A stretch of DNA of 64,000 bases, taken from positions 1,674,001 to 1,738,000 of the forward strand of contig NZ_JAPCIA010000001.1 in NCBI RefSeq assembly GCF_026107375.2, read 5' to 3'. Positions 1 to 9,215 of this stretch are shown in pieces. The DNA comes from Sphingomonas sp. BT-65 (lineage in GTDB: Bacteria; Pseudomonadota; Alphaproteobacteria; Sphingomonadales; Sphingomonadaceae). A program made the translations under genes and the position numbers. The notes beneath the pieces were generated by a model, which worked only from the letters and a program-made list of their open reading frames with translations, did not search any database and was not told where the DNA came from. How positions within the stretch are numbered: position 1 is the stretch's first letter; each line of letters opens with the position of its first letter.

Positions 1-1
1 T

Positions 2-754
2 TCGCGCACGCTCGATCCCGGCATCGGCATCACCCTTCCGGCGCCGCTCCAGAGCGTGCAGAAGATCGACGTCCAGGCGATCCGCACCGAGGATTTCCCG
101 GCGACCGCGGGCGAGAATCTGATGCTGACCCAGGATCAGAACATCGTCGACCTCGCCTATTCGGTGCGGTGGGACATCCAGAATCCCGAGGACTTCGTGT
201 TCCAGATCGCCAATCCCGAGCAGACCGTGCGCGCGACCGCGGAGAGCGCGATGCGCGCCGCCGTCGCCGGGGTGACGCTCAACGAGGCGATCGGCCCGGG
301 CCGCACCGTGATCGAGGCGCGCGTGCAGCAGGCGACTCAGGCGATCCTCGACGAATATAATTCGGGCATCCGCATCCAGGGCGTGGCGATCCGCGGCGCC
401 GCGGCGCCGGGCGCGGTGGACGAGGCGTTCAAGCAGGTCACCGCCGCGCAGCAGGAGGCCGAGGGCGCCCGCAACCAGGCGCGCGCCTATGCCCAGCAGA
501 TCATCGCGCTGGCGCAGGGTGAGGCGGCGCAGTTCGACAAGATCTACGAGCAGTACAAGCTCGCCCCCGAGGTGACTCGCCGCCGCCTTTACTATGAAAC
601 GATGGAGTCGGTTCTGGCCAAGTCCAACAAGACGATCGTCGAGGCGCAGGGCGTGACGCCGTACCTGCCGCTTCCTGCCCCGCGCGGGGGGACGGTGCAG
701 CCGCAGGTCCAGCAACAGGCCCAGCAAGCCCAGCCGCAGGGAGGCGCCCAGTGA
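2..754 (+). CDS. hflK: HflK, membrane protease modulator (5' truncated by window edge)
   Basis: C-terminal about 250 residues of HflK, an SPFH/band-7 protein that with HflC forms a large inner-membrane, periplasm-facing complex around the FtsH protease. The frame is open from base 2, so the N-terminal membrane segment and the real start lie upstream of the window. Visible parts are the band-7 beta core, the long Ala/Glu/Gln-rich helix typical of SPFH proteins (around bases 390-560), and a Gln/Pro-rich tail. The stop overlaps the GTG start of hflC by four bases (GTGA), so the two are translationally coupled. Identification is secure from family character and the following hflC. Confidence 0.93.
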   Translation, partial: SRTLDPGIGITLPAPLQSVQKIDVQAIRTEDFPATAGENLMLTQDQNIVDLAYSVRWDIQNPEDFVFQIANPEQTVRATAESAMRAAVAGVTLNEAIGPGRTVIEARVQQATQAILDEYNSGIRIQGVAIRGAAAPGAVDEAFKQVTAAQQEAEGARNQARAYAQQIIALAQGEAAQFDKIYEQYKLAPEVTRRRLYYETMESVLAKSNKTIVEAQGVTPYLPLPAPRGGTVQPQVQQQAQQAQPQGGAQ

Positions 755-1614
755 GCGGCTTCCTCACCCGGCCCGTGCTGTTCGGCGGCCTCGCGCTCCT
801 CGCGCTGTTCCTGCTGCTCAACACGATCAGCATCGTGCCCGAGACCAAGCAGGCGGTGATCCTGCAGCTCGAGCAGCCGGTGCGCACGATCAACCAGTAT
901 CAGAAGGGCGAGCAGTTCGGCGTCACCACCGGCGCCGGGCTGATCGCCAAGGTGCCGTTCATCCAGCGCATCGTGTGGGTCGACAAGCGCGTGCTCGACA
1001 TCGATCTCGAGAACCAGCCGGTGCTGTCGACCGATCAGCTGCGGCTCGAGGTGGACGCCTTCGCGCGCTTCCGCGTCGTCGATCCGCTGCGCATGGTCGT
1101 CACCGCCGGCACCGAGAGCCGCGTCGCCGACCAGCTGCGCCCATTGTTCGGCTCGGCATTGCGCGCCGAGCTCGGCAAGCGACCCTTCGCCTCGCTGCTC
1201 AGCCCGGAGCGCACTGCGGTGATGGACAACATCCAGGCCGGCCTGCAGCGCTATGCCAGCCAATATGGCGTCCAGATCGTCGACGTGCGCATCAAGCATG
1301 CCGATCTGCCCGACGGCAGTCCGCTCGACTCGGCGCTGCAGCGCATGCGCACCGCGCGCGAGCAGGAAGCGACCACGATCCGCGCCAACGGCCAGAAGGA
1401 CGCGCAGATCATCCGCGCCGAGGCCGATGCGCGCGCCGCGCAGATCTATGCGGTGAGCTTCAACAAGGACGCGCAATTCTACGATTTCTGGCGCGCGATG
1501 CAGTCGTACCGCACCACCTTCATCGGCGATCCGCGCCAGAAGCAGGGCGAGACCTCGATCATCCTGTCGCCCGACAATGACTATCTACGCGAGTTCCGGG
1601 GACGGGGGCGCTAA
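751..1614 (+). CDS. hflC: HflC, membrane protease modulator
   Basis: 287-residue SPFH/band-7 protein and partner of HflK in the FtsH-regulating complex. One N-terminal membrane segment (about residues 5-26) is followed by the band-7 domain. A long helical region carries the family-typical REQEATTIRANGQKDAQIIRAE-like heptads (about residues 200-240), cited here only as a description of the Ala/Glu/Arg-rich coil. The length is close to the usual 280-330. The start is the GTG overlapping the hflK stop. A Do-type protease gene follows downstream, an arrangement common in alphaproteobacteria. Confidence 0.95.
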   Translation: MSGFLTRPVLFGGLALLALFLLLNTISIVPETKQAVILQLEQPVRTINQYQKGEQFGVTTGAGLIAKVPFIQRIVWVDKRVLDIDLENQPVLSTDQLRLEVDAFARFRVVDPLRMVVTAGTESRVADQLRPLFGSALRAELGKRPFASLLSPERTAVMDNIQAGLQRYASQYGVQIVDVRIKHADLPDGSPLDSALQRMRTAREQEATTIRANGQKDAQIIRAEADARAAQIYAVSFNKDAQFYDFWRAMQSYRTTFIGDPRQKQGETSIILSPDNDYLREFRGRGR

Positions 1615-1720
1615 TGCCGGGGCGCATCGATCTTCAGCAGAATCTTCTCCTGCCCCGCAGGGGAGGATTGATTGAAGTGGAATCGTCGGGACCTTACGGA
1701 CCCCGGCGCCTTTCGGTTCG

Positions 1721-1749
1721 TTCATATTCAATCGCCGTTCAGCTATTCT
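1721..1749 (+). promoter_or_regulatory. Possible sigma-70-like promoter upstream of the Do protease
   Basis: TTCATA at 1721-1726 and TATTCT at 1744-1749 are separated by 17 bases, in an AT-richer part of the 213-base gap between hflC and the protease. The match to TTGACA/TATAAT is only partial. A short hairpin (CCTGC-CCC-GCAGG, near 1649-1665) without a T-run lies between hflC and this site and may attenuate or process the hflC transcript. Confidence 0.25.
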
Positions 1750-1827
1750 AGGCGAGTAATACACATGACTAACCTCCAGCCCGGCAAAGGCACGATGACT
1801 CCAGGCAAGACCAAAGGAACCAACCCC

Positions 1828-3351
1828 GTGCGTTACGCATATGCGATCACCTCGGCCCTCCTGATCGGCGGCGCGAGTGCGGCGCTCATCATGCAGAACC
1901 CGGCGGGCGCGCAGACCGCGCAGAACGAGCCCGGCGCGATCACCGCCGCGGCGCCCCGCGCCGGCGCACCGATGAGCTTCGCGGAGATGGTGGCGAAGCT
2001 TCAGCCCGCCGTCGTCAACATCTCGACCACGCAGCGCGTCCAGGTGTCGAGCAACCCGCTCGCGGGCACGCCGTTCGGCGACCTGTTCGGCGGACAGCAG
2101 GGCGGTGGCCGCCCGGTGACCCGCCAGGCCGAATCGCTCGGCTCGGGCTTCATCGTTTCGGCCGACGGCTACGTCGTCACCAACAACCACGTCATCTCCG
2201 CCGGCCAGCGCGGCGCGGTGGTCGAATCGATCAAGGTCACGCTGCCCGATCGCCGCGAGTTCACCGCCAAGCTGATCGGCCGCGATCCCGCGACCGACCT
2301 CGCGGTGCTCAAGATCGAGGGGAACAACCTGCCTTTCGTCAAGTTCGGCGATTCGGACCGTGCGCGTGTCGGCGACTGGGTCGTCGCGATCGGCAACCCG
2401 TTCGGCCTCGGCGGCTCGGTGACTGCCGGCATCATCTCGGCGATGCACCGCGTGACCGGCCAGGGCGGCCCGCTCGACCGCTTCATCCAGACCGATGCCT
2501 CGATCAACCGCGGCAATTCGGGCGGCCCGATGTTCGACCTCAACGGCAACGTGATCGGCATCAACTCGCAGATCCTCTCGCCCACCGGCGGCAATGTCGG
2601 CATCGGCTTCGCGATCCCCGCTACCGAGGCCAAGCCGATCATCGACACGCTGATGAAGGGCAGCACCGTCCAGCGCGGCTATCTCGGCGTCGGCATCCAG
2701 CCGCTCGACGAGGATCTCGCCAAGTCGTTCGGCGTGCCCAAGGGCAAGGGCGAGCTGATCGCGCGCGTCGAACCCGGCGAGGCCGCGGCCAAGGCCGGGA
2801 TCAAGCAGGGCGACATCATCACCAAGGTCGATGGCAAGGACGTGACGCCGGACACCACGCTCTCCTATCTCGCCGCGAACCTCCGCCCGGGCACGCGCGT
2901 GCCGGTCGAGCTCGTGCGCGACGGCAAGACCCAGACGGTCCAGCTCACCATGGGCACGCGTCCGCCGGAAGAACAGCTCGCCGGCTTCGATCCGGATGCC
3001 GATGAAGGCACGCCGAACAGCGGTGGCGATGGCGAGCAGGGCACGCAGAGCGCCGCGGTGTCGACCGGGATCAACGTCACTGCGCTCACCCCGCAGATCG
3101 CCCGCAACATCGGCATCGATCCGACCACCAAAGGCGTGGTCATCGTCGGCGTCGATCCGTCGAGCGACGCCGCGCAGAAGGTCCGCCGCGCCGATGTGAT
3201 CGTGTCGGTCAACCGTACCGCGGTCACCACGCCGGCGGAGTTCAACCGGATCGTCGGCCAGGCGAAGAGTTCCGGCGCTGCGCAGGTGGTTCTGTACGTC
3301 ACCCGCCGCGGCGGCGGTGCCGCCTATGTCGCGGTCGATCTGACCAGCTGA
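1828..3351 (+). CDS. degP: Do-family (DegP/DegQ-like) periplasmic serine endopeptidase
   Basis: Periplasmic trypsin-fold protease/chaperone of the HtrA family with two PDZ domains, acting on misfolded envelope proteins. From this start it is 507 residues: a signal peptide at about 1-29 ending near AGAQ, the protease domain with catalytic His121 (NNHV), Asp157 (ATDLAVL) and Ser231 (GNSGGP), PDZ1 at about 290-390, an Asp/Gly/Glu-rich linker, and PDZ2 at about 410-507. The GTG at 1828 is chosen because AAAGGA sits at 1813-1818, nine bases upstream, and the signal peptide starts immediately. In-frame ATGs at 1765 and 1795 would add a hydrophilic leader. It lies directly downstream of hflKC, as in many alphaproteobacteria. 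Confidence 0.93.
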   Translation: MRYAYAITSALLIGGASAALIMQNPAGAQTAQNEPGAITAAAPRAGAPMSFAEMVAKLQPAVVNISTTQRVQVSSNPLAGTPFGDLFGGQQGGGRPVTRQAESLGSGFIVSADGYVVTNNHVISAGQRGAVVESIKVTLPDRREFTAKLIGRDPATDLAVLKIEGNNLPFVKFGDSDRARVGDWVVAIGNPFGLGGSVTAGIISAMHRVTGQGGPLDRFIQTDASINRGNSGGPMFDLNGNVIGINSQILSPTGGNVGIGFAIPATEAKPIIDTLMKGSTVQRGYLGVGIQPLDEDLAKSFGVPKGKGELIARVEPGEAAAKAGIKQGDIITKVDGKDVTPDTTLSYLAANLRPGTRVPVELVRDGKTQTVQLTMGTRPPEEQLAGFDPDADEGTPNSGGDGEQGTQSAAVSTGINVTALTPQIARNIGIDPTTKGVVIVGVDPSSDAAQKVRRADVIVSVNRTAVTTPAEFNRIVGQAKSSGAAQVVLYVTRRGGGAAYVAVDLTS

Positions 3352-3413
3352 TTTTTCGCTGACCGGACGTAACGTCCCCGTTATGCTGCGCTCCTGACTA
3401 GTGGGAGCGTGGT

Positions 3414-5078
3414 ATGACGGGTGAGACGGAGCTGTTCATCGGAGCTGGTGCAGGCGGCGGGCAGCGCCAGTCGCTGGTGCTCAAGCGCGCCAACCGCCAC
3501 GGCCTGATCGCCGGCGCGACCGGCACCGGCAAGACCGTGACGCTCCAGGGCCTCGCCGAGAGCTTCAGCCGCGCCGGCGTCCCGGTGTTCGCCGCCGATG
3601 TGAAGGGCGACCTCTCAGGCATGGGCATGGCCGGCTCAGCGACCGCCAAGGCGCACGAAGCGTTCACCGCGCGCGCCGCCGAGATCGGCGACGCCGAGTG
3701 GAAATACGCCGCCGCCCCGGTCCAATTCTGGGACCTGTTCGGCGAGCAGGGCCACCCCGTCCGCACCACCGTCTCGGAAATGGGCCCGCTTCTGCTCTCC
3801 CGGCTGATGGGGCTCAACGACGTGCAGGAAGGCGTGCTCGCCATCGCCTTCCAGGTCGCCGACGATGACGGTCTGCTCCTCCTCGACCTCGACGATCTCC
3901 AGTCGATGCTGGTCCATTGCGCCGAGCGCGCCGACGAGCTGACCGCAAAATATGGCAACGTCGCCAAGACCAGCGTCGGCGCGATCCAGCGCCAGCTGCT
4001 CCAGCTGCGCAGCGAGGGCGGCGCGCATTTCTTCGGCGAGCCCGCGCTCGACATCAACGACTTCATCAAGCTCGACGACAACGGCCATGGCGTGGTCAAC
4101 ATCCTCGCCGCCGACAAGCTCATGGCCTCGCCGCGGCTCTACGCCACCTTCCTGCTGTGGCTGCTCTCGGAGCTGTTCGAGACGCTCCCCGAGGTCGGCG
4201 ACCCCGACAAGCCCAAGCTCGTCTTCTTCTTCGACGAGGCGCACCTGTTGTTCGAGGAGGCGCCCAAGGCTTTGCTCGACAAGGTCGAGCAGGTCGTCCG
4301 CCTGATCCGCTCCAAGGGCGTCGGCGTCTATTTCGTGACGCAGAACCCGATCGACATCCCCGAGGACGTCGCCGGCCAGCTCGGCAACCGCGTCCAGCAC
4401 GCGCTGCGCGCTTTCACCCCGCGCGAGCAGAAGGCGATCAAGTCCGCCGCCGAGACCTTCCGCGCCAACCCCGGCGTCAATGTCGAGACCGCGATCACCG
4501 AACTGAAGGTCGGTGAGGCGCTGGTCTCGCTGCTGATGGCCGACGGCGCGCCCTCTCCGGTCGAGCGCACGCTGATCAAGCCGCCCTGCTCGCGCGTCGG
4601 CCCGGTCACGCCGGAGGAGCGCAAGGTGCTGATCGACACCGACATCGTCGGCAGCAAGTACGACACGCTGATCGACCGCGAATCCGCCGAGGAGCTGCTC
4701 GCCGCCAAGGGCGCCGAGGCTGCGGCCGCCGCGGCCGAAGCCAAGGCGACGACCGAAGCGGAGAAGGCCGCCGCCACCAAGGCCAAGGAAGATGCGCGTC
4801 TCGCCAAGGAAGCCGAGCGCCAGCGCCTCGCCGCGCAACGCGAGGCCGACCGTCAGGCCCGGCTCGGAGCGCAGGCCCAGCGCCAGGCCGAGCGCGAGGC
4901 GGCCAACAACCCGTGGAACCGCGCGATGAAGTCGGCGACCCAGTCCGCCACCTCCGCCGCCGGCCGCGCCGTCGCGGGCGAGGTCTCGAAGGCGATCTTC
5001 GGCAAGAAGTCGGGCGTCGGCGCCAGCATGGTCGGCGGCATCGTCCGCGGCATCCTGGGCGGGCTGTTCAAGGGTTAA
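3414..5078 (+). CDS. HerA-like DUF853 (YjgR-type) ATPase
   Basis: 554-residue RecA/HerA-type ATPase of the DUF853/YjgR family, whose cellular role is not established. Walker A is GATGTGKT at residues 34-41. The Walker B region (LVFFFDEAH) is near 269-277 and a sensor-like VTQNP follows. The C-terminal 125 residues are a long Ala/Lys/Glu/Arg-rich coiled coil (about 428-497) and a Gly-rich, glycine-zipper-like tail. ATG at 3414 begins the conserved [12 protein letters not shown] sequence. The 62-base gap from the protease gene contains a perfect GGACGT-A-ACGTCC palindrome (3365-3377), a possible operator. Family assignment is firm; function is not. Confidence 0.88.
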   Translation: MTGETELFIGAGAGGGQRQSLVLKRANRHGLIAGATGTGKTVTLQGLAESFSRAGVPVFAADVKGDLSGMGMAGSATAKAHEAFTARAAEIGDAEWKYAAAPVQFWDLFGEQGHPVRTTVSEMGPLLLSRLMGLNDVQEGVLAIAFQVADDDGLLLLDLDDLQSMLVHCAERADELTAKYGNVAKTSVGAIQRQLLQLRSEGGAHFFGEPALDINDFIKLDDNGHGVVNILAADKLMASPRLYATFLLWLLSELFETLPEVGDPDKPKLVFFFDEAHLLFEEAPKALLDKVEQVVRLIRSKGVGVYFVTQNPIDIPEDVAGQLGNRVQHALRAFTPREQKAIKSAAETFRANPGVNVETAITELKVGEALVSLLMADGAPSPVERTLIKPPCSRVGPVTPEERKVLIDTDIVGSKYDTLIDRESAEELLAAKGAEAAAAAAEAKATTEAEKAAATKAKEDARLAKEAERQRLAAQREADRQARLGAQAQRQAEREAANNPWNRAMKSATQSATSAAGRAVAGEVSKAIFGKKSGVGASMVGGIVRGILGGLFKG

Positions 5079-5100
5079 CGAGCCCAATCCCGACCAATTG

Positions 5101-5202
5101 TCACCCCGGCCTTGTGCCGGGGTCCACCGCAACGCGGGCGTTGAGCAGGAGACTCGACGGTAGCCGGTGCGGCACGGTGGATCCCGGCACAAGGCGGGAT
5201 GA
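5101..5202. repeat. REP/REPIN-like palindromic repeat
   Basis: About 100 bases built from two long imperfect inverted arms, 5101-5128 and 5176-5202. They share the core CCTTGTGCCGGG and flank about 47 bases of GC-rich spacer. This is the layout of REP doublets (REPIN/BIME) common between genes in sphingomonads. It lies between the converging ATPase and GH130 genes, so it could also help to end transcripts. No RAYT transposase is in the window. Confidence 0.75.
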
Positions 5203-5444
5203 CGGACAGCCGCATCACCTCGCGCAGCGACTTGATCGGGACGCCACCAACGTCATCCCCATTGTACATTGTGGACATTTCTAACCGGACTGGCGAAAGT
5301 CCAAAAGGCACAAAACCGAACTTCGGCATCGACATGTTCCGCATGCCGCACTTCATTCAGCCGCGCCGGCTCCTAATTTCACGGGCCGAAACCACGCATT
5401 TCCGCGCCTTTCAGCTGGGTGCCACGTGAAACCTATTTGGTTAT
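5203..5444. other. Gene-free interval between convergent genes
   Basis: About 240 bases with lower G+C than the flanks. Short open frames here show no recognisable protein character, and those crossing the palindromic repeat simply translate it. A small GGACT-N6-AGTCC hairpin is at 5287-5302. Nothing else can be supported. Confidence 0.4.
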
Positions 5445-5469
5445 ATTTCCGCCAGCTTCGGGCGGAAAT
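5445..5469 (-). terminator. Hairpin downstream of the GH130 gene
   Basis: Perfect 9-bp stem ATTTCCGCC / GGCGGAAAT with a 7-base loop, starting five bases past the stop of the minus-strand GH130 gene. On the minus strand it is followed by an AT-rich stretch but not by a clean T-run, so it is only a probable terminator. Confidence 0.5.
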
Positions 5470-5473
5470 CCAC

Positions 5474-6754
5474 TCACATCACCTCGAGCAGCGACTCGAT
5501 CGAGACGAAGGCGAACGCCACCGAGCTGTCCGCCACGCCATAGGGGATGAAGATCCGGTCCCCGTGCCGGATCGCACCGCACGAATAGACGACGTTGGGC
5601 ACATAGCCCTCGCGATCCTGATCCGCCGCGGCCAGGATCGGCTCCTTGGTGCGGCCGATCACCTTGGAGGGATCGTCCTTGTCGAGCAACGCCGCGCCGA
5701 TCGAATATTTGCGCATCGCGCCGACGCCGTGCGTGAGCATCAGCCAGCCCTCGTCGAGCTCGATCGGCGGGCCGCAATTGCCCATCTGCACCAGCTCCCA
5801 CGGGTGCATCGGCTTGATCAGCTTCACCCCCTCGTCCCAATGGGTGAGCTTGTCGGAGGCGAGCAGGTAGATGTTCTCGCCGTCCTGCCGGCCGATCATC
5901 ATGTATTTGCCGCCGATCTGGCGCGGGAACAGGCCCATGCCCTTGTTGCGCGCGGCGCTGCCCGTCATCGGCACCAGGTCGAACTCGCGCCAGTCGCGCG
6001 TGCGCAGCATCTCCGACTGAATCACCGATCCGTTATAGGCGGTGTAGGTGCCGATCCATTCATGGCTGCCGTCCGCATGCTCGAACCGGACCAGGCGCAT
6101 ATCCTCGAGCCCGTTGGACTGCGCCTTGGTGATCGGGAACAGCAAGGTGCCCGACAGCGTCGAATCGCGATGGCGATAGACGATCACCGGCCCCTCGGGC
6201 GCCTCCAGCTCGTCGCCGATCGCATCGGCCGCGGTCGCGAAGGGTGGCTCGGGGGCGAGCGTCAGCTCGTTCTTGTCGGTGATGATCCCCTCGCGGAACG
6301 CGACCGAGGAGATATGCCCCTCGCCCACCGCGCGCAGCGACATCAGGATTCGCAGCGATCCGTTGGGCATCCCCGTCTGATCGTGATGCGGCACTGCGCT
6401 CGGGTTCATCAGCGCCGCAGCGGCGTAGCTGTATTCATGGCAGAAATAGGCGCCGATCAGCTGGCGCTTCTCGTCCCCGATCACGCTGCCGTCGAGCCCC
6501 AGCTGCGCCTCGATCTCGTCATAGCGGGTCATGAACACGCGGCGGGTCTGCCAGTGCCGCGCCTCGAAATCCTTGAGCACCACCTCGAGCTGCGCGCGCG
6601 CGTCGCTAGGCGACATGTCAATCACCGCCCGCACCAGCCGCTCGGTGCGGCTCGGCGTGGTGCCATTGGCCTGCCAGGCGATGTGGAACGGCCGCACCAC
6701 CACCCGCGAGGGGTCCGCCCGCAGCCGCAGCGGATGTTGAAACAGGTCGAGCAT
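5474..6754 (-). CDS. GH130-type glycoside phosphorylase / glycosidase
   Basis: 426-residue five-bladed beta-propeller-type protein of the GH130 class. Characterised members phosphorolyse beta-mannosidic linkages and release mannose-1-phosphate. Family character is seen in the N-terminal RVVVRPF segment, in repeated blade motifs (GLEDMRLVRF, YNGSVIQSEML, GPPIELDEGWLML, VPNVVYSCGA) and in the length. The start is the ATG at 6754 behind a GGGGGG Shine-Dalgarno. An upstream in-frame start would overlap the preceding gene. It is the second gene of a unit with the GT4 fusion protein (38-base gap), which suggests that one makes and the other recycles a mannose-containing glycan. The substrate is inferred only. 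Confidence 0.8.
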   Translation of the reverse strand: MLDLFQHPLRLRADPSRVVVRPFHIAWQANGTTPSRTERLVRAVIDMSPSDARAQLEVVLKDFEARHWQTRRVFMTRYDEIEAQLGLDGSVIGDEKRQLIGAYFCHEYSYAAAALMNPSAVPHHDQTGMPNGSLRILMSLRAVGEGHISSVAFREGIITDKNELTLAPEPPFATAADAIGDELEAPEGPVIVYRHRDSTLSGTLLFPITKAQSNGLEDMRLVRFEHADGSHEWIGTYTAYNGSVIQSEMLRTRDWREFDLVPMTGSAARNKGMGLFPRQIGGKYMMIGRQDGENIYLLASDKLTHWDEGVKLIKPMHPWELVQMGNCGPPIELDEGWLMLTHGVGAMRKYSIGAALLDKDDPSKVIGRTKEPILAAADQDREGYVPNVVYSCGAIRHGDRIFIPYGVADSSVAFAFVSIESLLEVM

Positions 6755-6792
6755 TCGCCCCCCGGACACGAACCCGCCGTAGCGCGCTACTA

Positions 6793-9072
6793 TTAAGCGA
6801 CGGCTCGTTGCGGTCCTGCCACGATTTCCGCGCGTTTTGAAAGAGCCGAAATCGCGCAATTCGCCAATTGGAGCGCCAGGATCGACTCCGCGCCCTGGTT
6901 GCGGTTGAGCCCGCTCGGCGTCAGCCCGTCGAAACAGCCGCCGTCACGCGCGGTCGCGAGCGGCAAGCCGAGGTCGTTCTGCCCCAGGTACCAGCGATAG
7001 GCGCGCACCGCCTCGTCGGCCCAACGCTTGTCGCCGGTTGCGCGGAACGCGGCAAGACACGCATCGATCGTCGCCTGCGCCTCGAGCGGCTGCTGGTCGA
7101 AGGGCAGCGGGTCGGCATAGGGGCGCCCGAAGCTGTCGGTACCTACCGCGCGGAAGCCGCCATCGGGCGCGGTCTGCCGCGCCGCGATCCAGTCGAGCGT
7201 CTTGAGCCCGCAGGCGAGGAACTCTTTGCGGCCGAGCGCCACGCCGGCGCGGATCAGCGCCTCGGGCAGCCGGGCATTGTCATAGGCCAGGACGATCTCG
7301 AACCATTCCCATTCGGGCCGGCGCGCCTCGTCGAGCAATGTCATCAACTCCCCACCGAACCGGTCGAGGATCTTGTGCGACAGGATATGGCCTGGATGCG
7401 CGTCCAGCATCGCGGCGGCGCCGAGCATCGCGAAGGAGAGCGCGCGCGGGCTGCCGAACTCAAAGCTCATCGCCGCAGTCTCGGCGAACAGCATGCGCGC
7501 CCAGTCGCGATACTTGGCGTCGCGCGCCTCGGACGCGGTGACGCCGAGCGCCCACAAGGTCCGCCCGTTCGAATCTTCCGATCCCGCCTCCTCGCACCAT
7601 TTGCGATCGAAGCTCATGAAATTGCGGAAGCGCCCCTTGTCCGGGTTCCACGCGAACTGCAGGAACGCGGCATAGATGCTGGTCCATCGGTCGCGTTCGG
7701 CTGCGTCGAGCGGATCGATCCGGCTCATCAGGATCAGCGCGCGGGCATTGTCGTCGATGCAATAGCCGTGGCGCCGGTCCGGCACCGCATAGATCGAATG
7801 CTGGAACATGCCGGTGGAGTCGCTCATCCGCTCGACCGCGCGGAAATCGGGCGTCAGCGGCTCGAAGGTCGGCGCGGGAGCGACGGCGGCAAGGCGCTTG
7901 GGCTGCGCGCGCAGCGCCGCCGCGATCTGTTCGACCGCTGCTTCGGCAAGCCGCGGCCAGATCATCGTACGGCCCCGGGCATAAGCACGTTCTGCCAGCG
8001 ACTCGCGCCGCGCGTCGTCGTCGAGCAGCGCATTGATCGTCTCGGCGAACGCACCGCTGTCGCCGAACGGGACGAGCACGCCATGATCGTCGCCAAGGAT
8101 CTCGGTGGCATGGACATAAGGAGTCGACACCACCGGCTTGCCCACGCCCACGGCATAGGAAAGCGTGCCCGAAGTGATCTGCGCCGGGTTGAGATAGGGC
8201 GTCGCGTAGATATCCGCAGCCTGGAGATAGTCGAGCAGTTGGTACTGCTCGACAAAGGCATCGACGAACGCAACGTTGCGCTCGATGCCAAGGCTCGCGG
8301 CTAGCGCGTGCAGCCGGTCGCGATAGGCCTCCCCCTCGTGCTCGACCAGGTTGGGGTGAGTCGCGCCGAGCACGACATAGAGCGAGTCGGGATGTTGTTC
8401 CGCCACCGCGGGCATCGCCGCGATCAGCGTCTCGATCCCCTTGCTCGGCGCGAGCAGGCCGAAGGTCAGGATCACCTGGCGCCCCTCCCAGCCGAAACGG
8501 CGCTTGAAGCCGGCGGGGTCGGCCAGCGGCCGGTCGGGCACACCATGCGGGATCATCGTGATCTTGCGCTCGTCCACGCCGTGCACCCGGCGCAGGATCT
8601 CGCGGCCCTTGCCGGCCATCACGATTAGCCGCGCCGCACGGCGCAGCAGCGCATCCATCACCCGGCGCTCGTCCTCGCTCGGCGATTCGAGCAGGGTGTG
8701 GAGCGTCGCGATCACAGGCAGCGTGGTCCGCTCGAGCAACGCGATCAGATGCTCGCCCGCCGCGCCGCCATAGATGCCATATTCGTGCTGGACCCAGATC
8801 GCCTGCGCGCCCGAGGCCTCGATCATCCGTGCGGCGCCGAGATAGGCCGATCGCTCATGCTGCGCGATCGATCCGGTGACCTGCGGCGGATAGGTGTAGC
8901 GGCCGGGATGATCGTCCATCGCCCAGACATCAACCCGCATGTCCGGGAAGCGCGCCTTGAGCGCATCATAGGTATCGGTGGTGTAGGTCGCGATGCCGCA
9001 CTTGCGCGGAAGGAAGTTGCCGATCAACGCGATGTGATCGATCCGAGCTGGCAGGTCAGTGCCTCGCGCCAT
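6793..9072 (-). CDS. Glycosyltransferase family 4 fused to a C-terminal (alpha/alpha)-barrel-like domain
   Basis: 759 residues. The N-terminal about 380 residues are a GT4 GT-B transferase: glycine-rich start (GNFLPRKCGIATYT), HEYGIYGG, then LTFGLLAPSKGIETLI and a C-terminal nucleotide-sugar motif (TSGTLSYAVGVGKPVVSTPY...E). From about residue 400 follows a helical domain with YCIDDNARAL, NGRTLWALG, EWEWFEIVLAYDNARLPEAL and PLEAQATIDA, which looks like an (alpha/alpha)6 glycosidase-type or glycan-binding barrel. Typical GT4 enzymes are 350-420 residues, so this is a true fusion. It is cytoplasmic, with no signal or membrane segment. It is probably co-transcribed with the downstream GH130 gene. 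The polymer it makes is unknown. Confidence 0.82.
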   Translation of the reverse strand: MARGTDLPARIDHIALIGNFLPRKCGIATYTTDTYDALKARFPDMRVDVWAMDDHPGRYTYPPQVTGSIAQHERSAYLGAARMIEASGAQAIWVQHEYGIYGGAAGEHLIALLERTTLPVIATLHTLLESPSEDERRVMDALLRRAARLIVMAGKGREILRRVHGVDERKITMIPHGVPDRPLADPAGFKRRFGWEGRQVILTFGLLAPSKGIETLIAAMPAVAEQHPDSLYVVLGATHPNLVEHEGEAYRDRLHALAASLGIERNVAFVDAFVEQYQLLDYLQAADIYATPYLNPAQITSGTLSYAVGVGKPVVSTPYVHATEILGDDHGVLVPFGDSGAFAETINALLDDDARRESLAERAYARGRTMIWPRLAEAAVEQIAAALRAQPKRLAAVAPAPTFEPLTPDFRAVERMSDSTGMFQHSIYAVPDRRHGYCIDDNARALILMSRIDPLDAAERDRWTSIYAAFLQFAWNPDKGRFRNFMSFDRKWCEEAGSEDSNGRTLWALGVTASEARDAKYRDWARMLFAETAAMSFEFGSPRALSFAMLGAAAMLDAHPGHILSHKILDRFGGELMTLLDEARRPEWEWFEIVLAYDNARLPEALIRAGVALGRKEFLACGLKTLDWIAARQTAPDGGFRAVGTDSFGRPYADPLPFDQQPLEAQATIDACLAAFRATGDKRWADEAVRAYRWYLGQNDLGLPLATARDGGCFDGLTPSGLNRNQGAESILALQLANCAISALSKRAEIVAGPQRAVA

Positions 9073-9155
9073 CCCAAAAATCCTTTCGCATGAGCAACAT
9101 AGGGTAAGCGCCTATGGCGCCTGTCCGTTCTCCCAAACGTCAGGGTTTGAATATG

Positions 9156-9184
9156 GTTGCAGTGATGTTGCAATGCAACATGCA
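9156..9184. promoter_or_regulatory. TGCA-rich palindromic operator candidate upstream of the GT4/GH130 unit
   Basis: A perfect odd palindrome ATGTTGCA-A-TGCAACAT spans 9165-9181, with further TTGCAG/TGCAG copies on both sides (GTTGCA at 9156-9161, TGCAG from 9181). It lies in the 143-base gap between queF and the start of the GT4 gene, in the expected promoter region of the latter. Its TGCA-rich form recalls operators of the PhaR/AniA carbon-storage regulators, an inference only. Confidence 0.5.
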
Positions 9185-9215
9185 GAGTCGGCGATGAGTG
9201 GAATTAATCCGGCGT

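Noticed and set aside
3636..5192. Long open frame antisense to the HerA-like ATPase gene
   Set aside because: High-GC codon bias creates long antisense frames. Its residues are an Arg/Leu/Gly-rich mirror of the real gene and show no family motif. The same holds for similar frames at 21533-23785 (-), 25275-27470 (+), 54341-56899 (+) and 61454-63841 (-).
5199..5429. Small plus-strand frame in the gap after the palindromic repeat
   Set aside because: No ribosome site, no recognisable domain and no codon bias like the neighbours.
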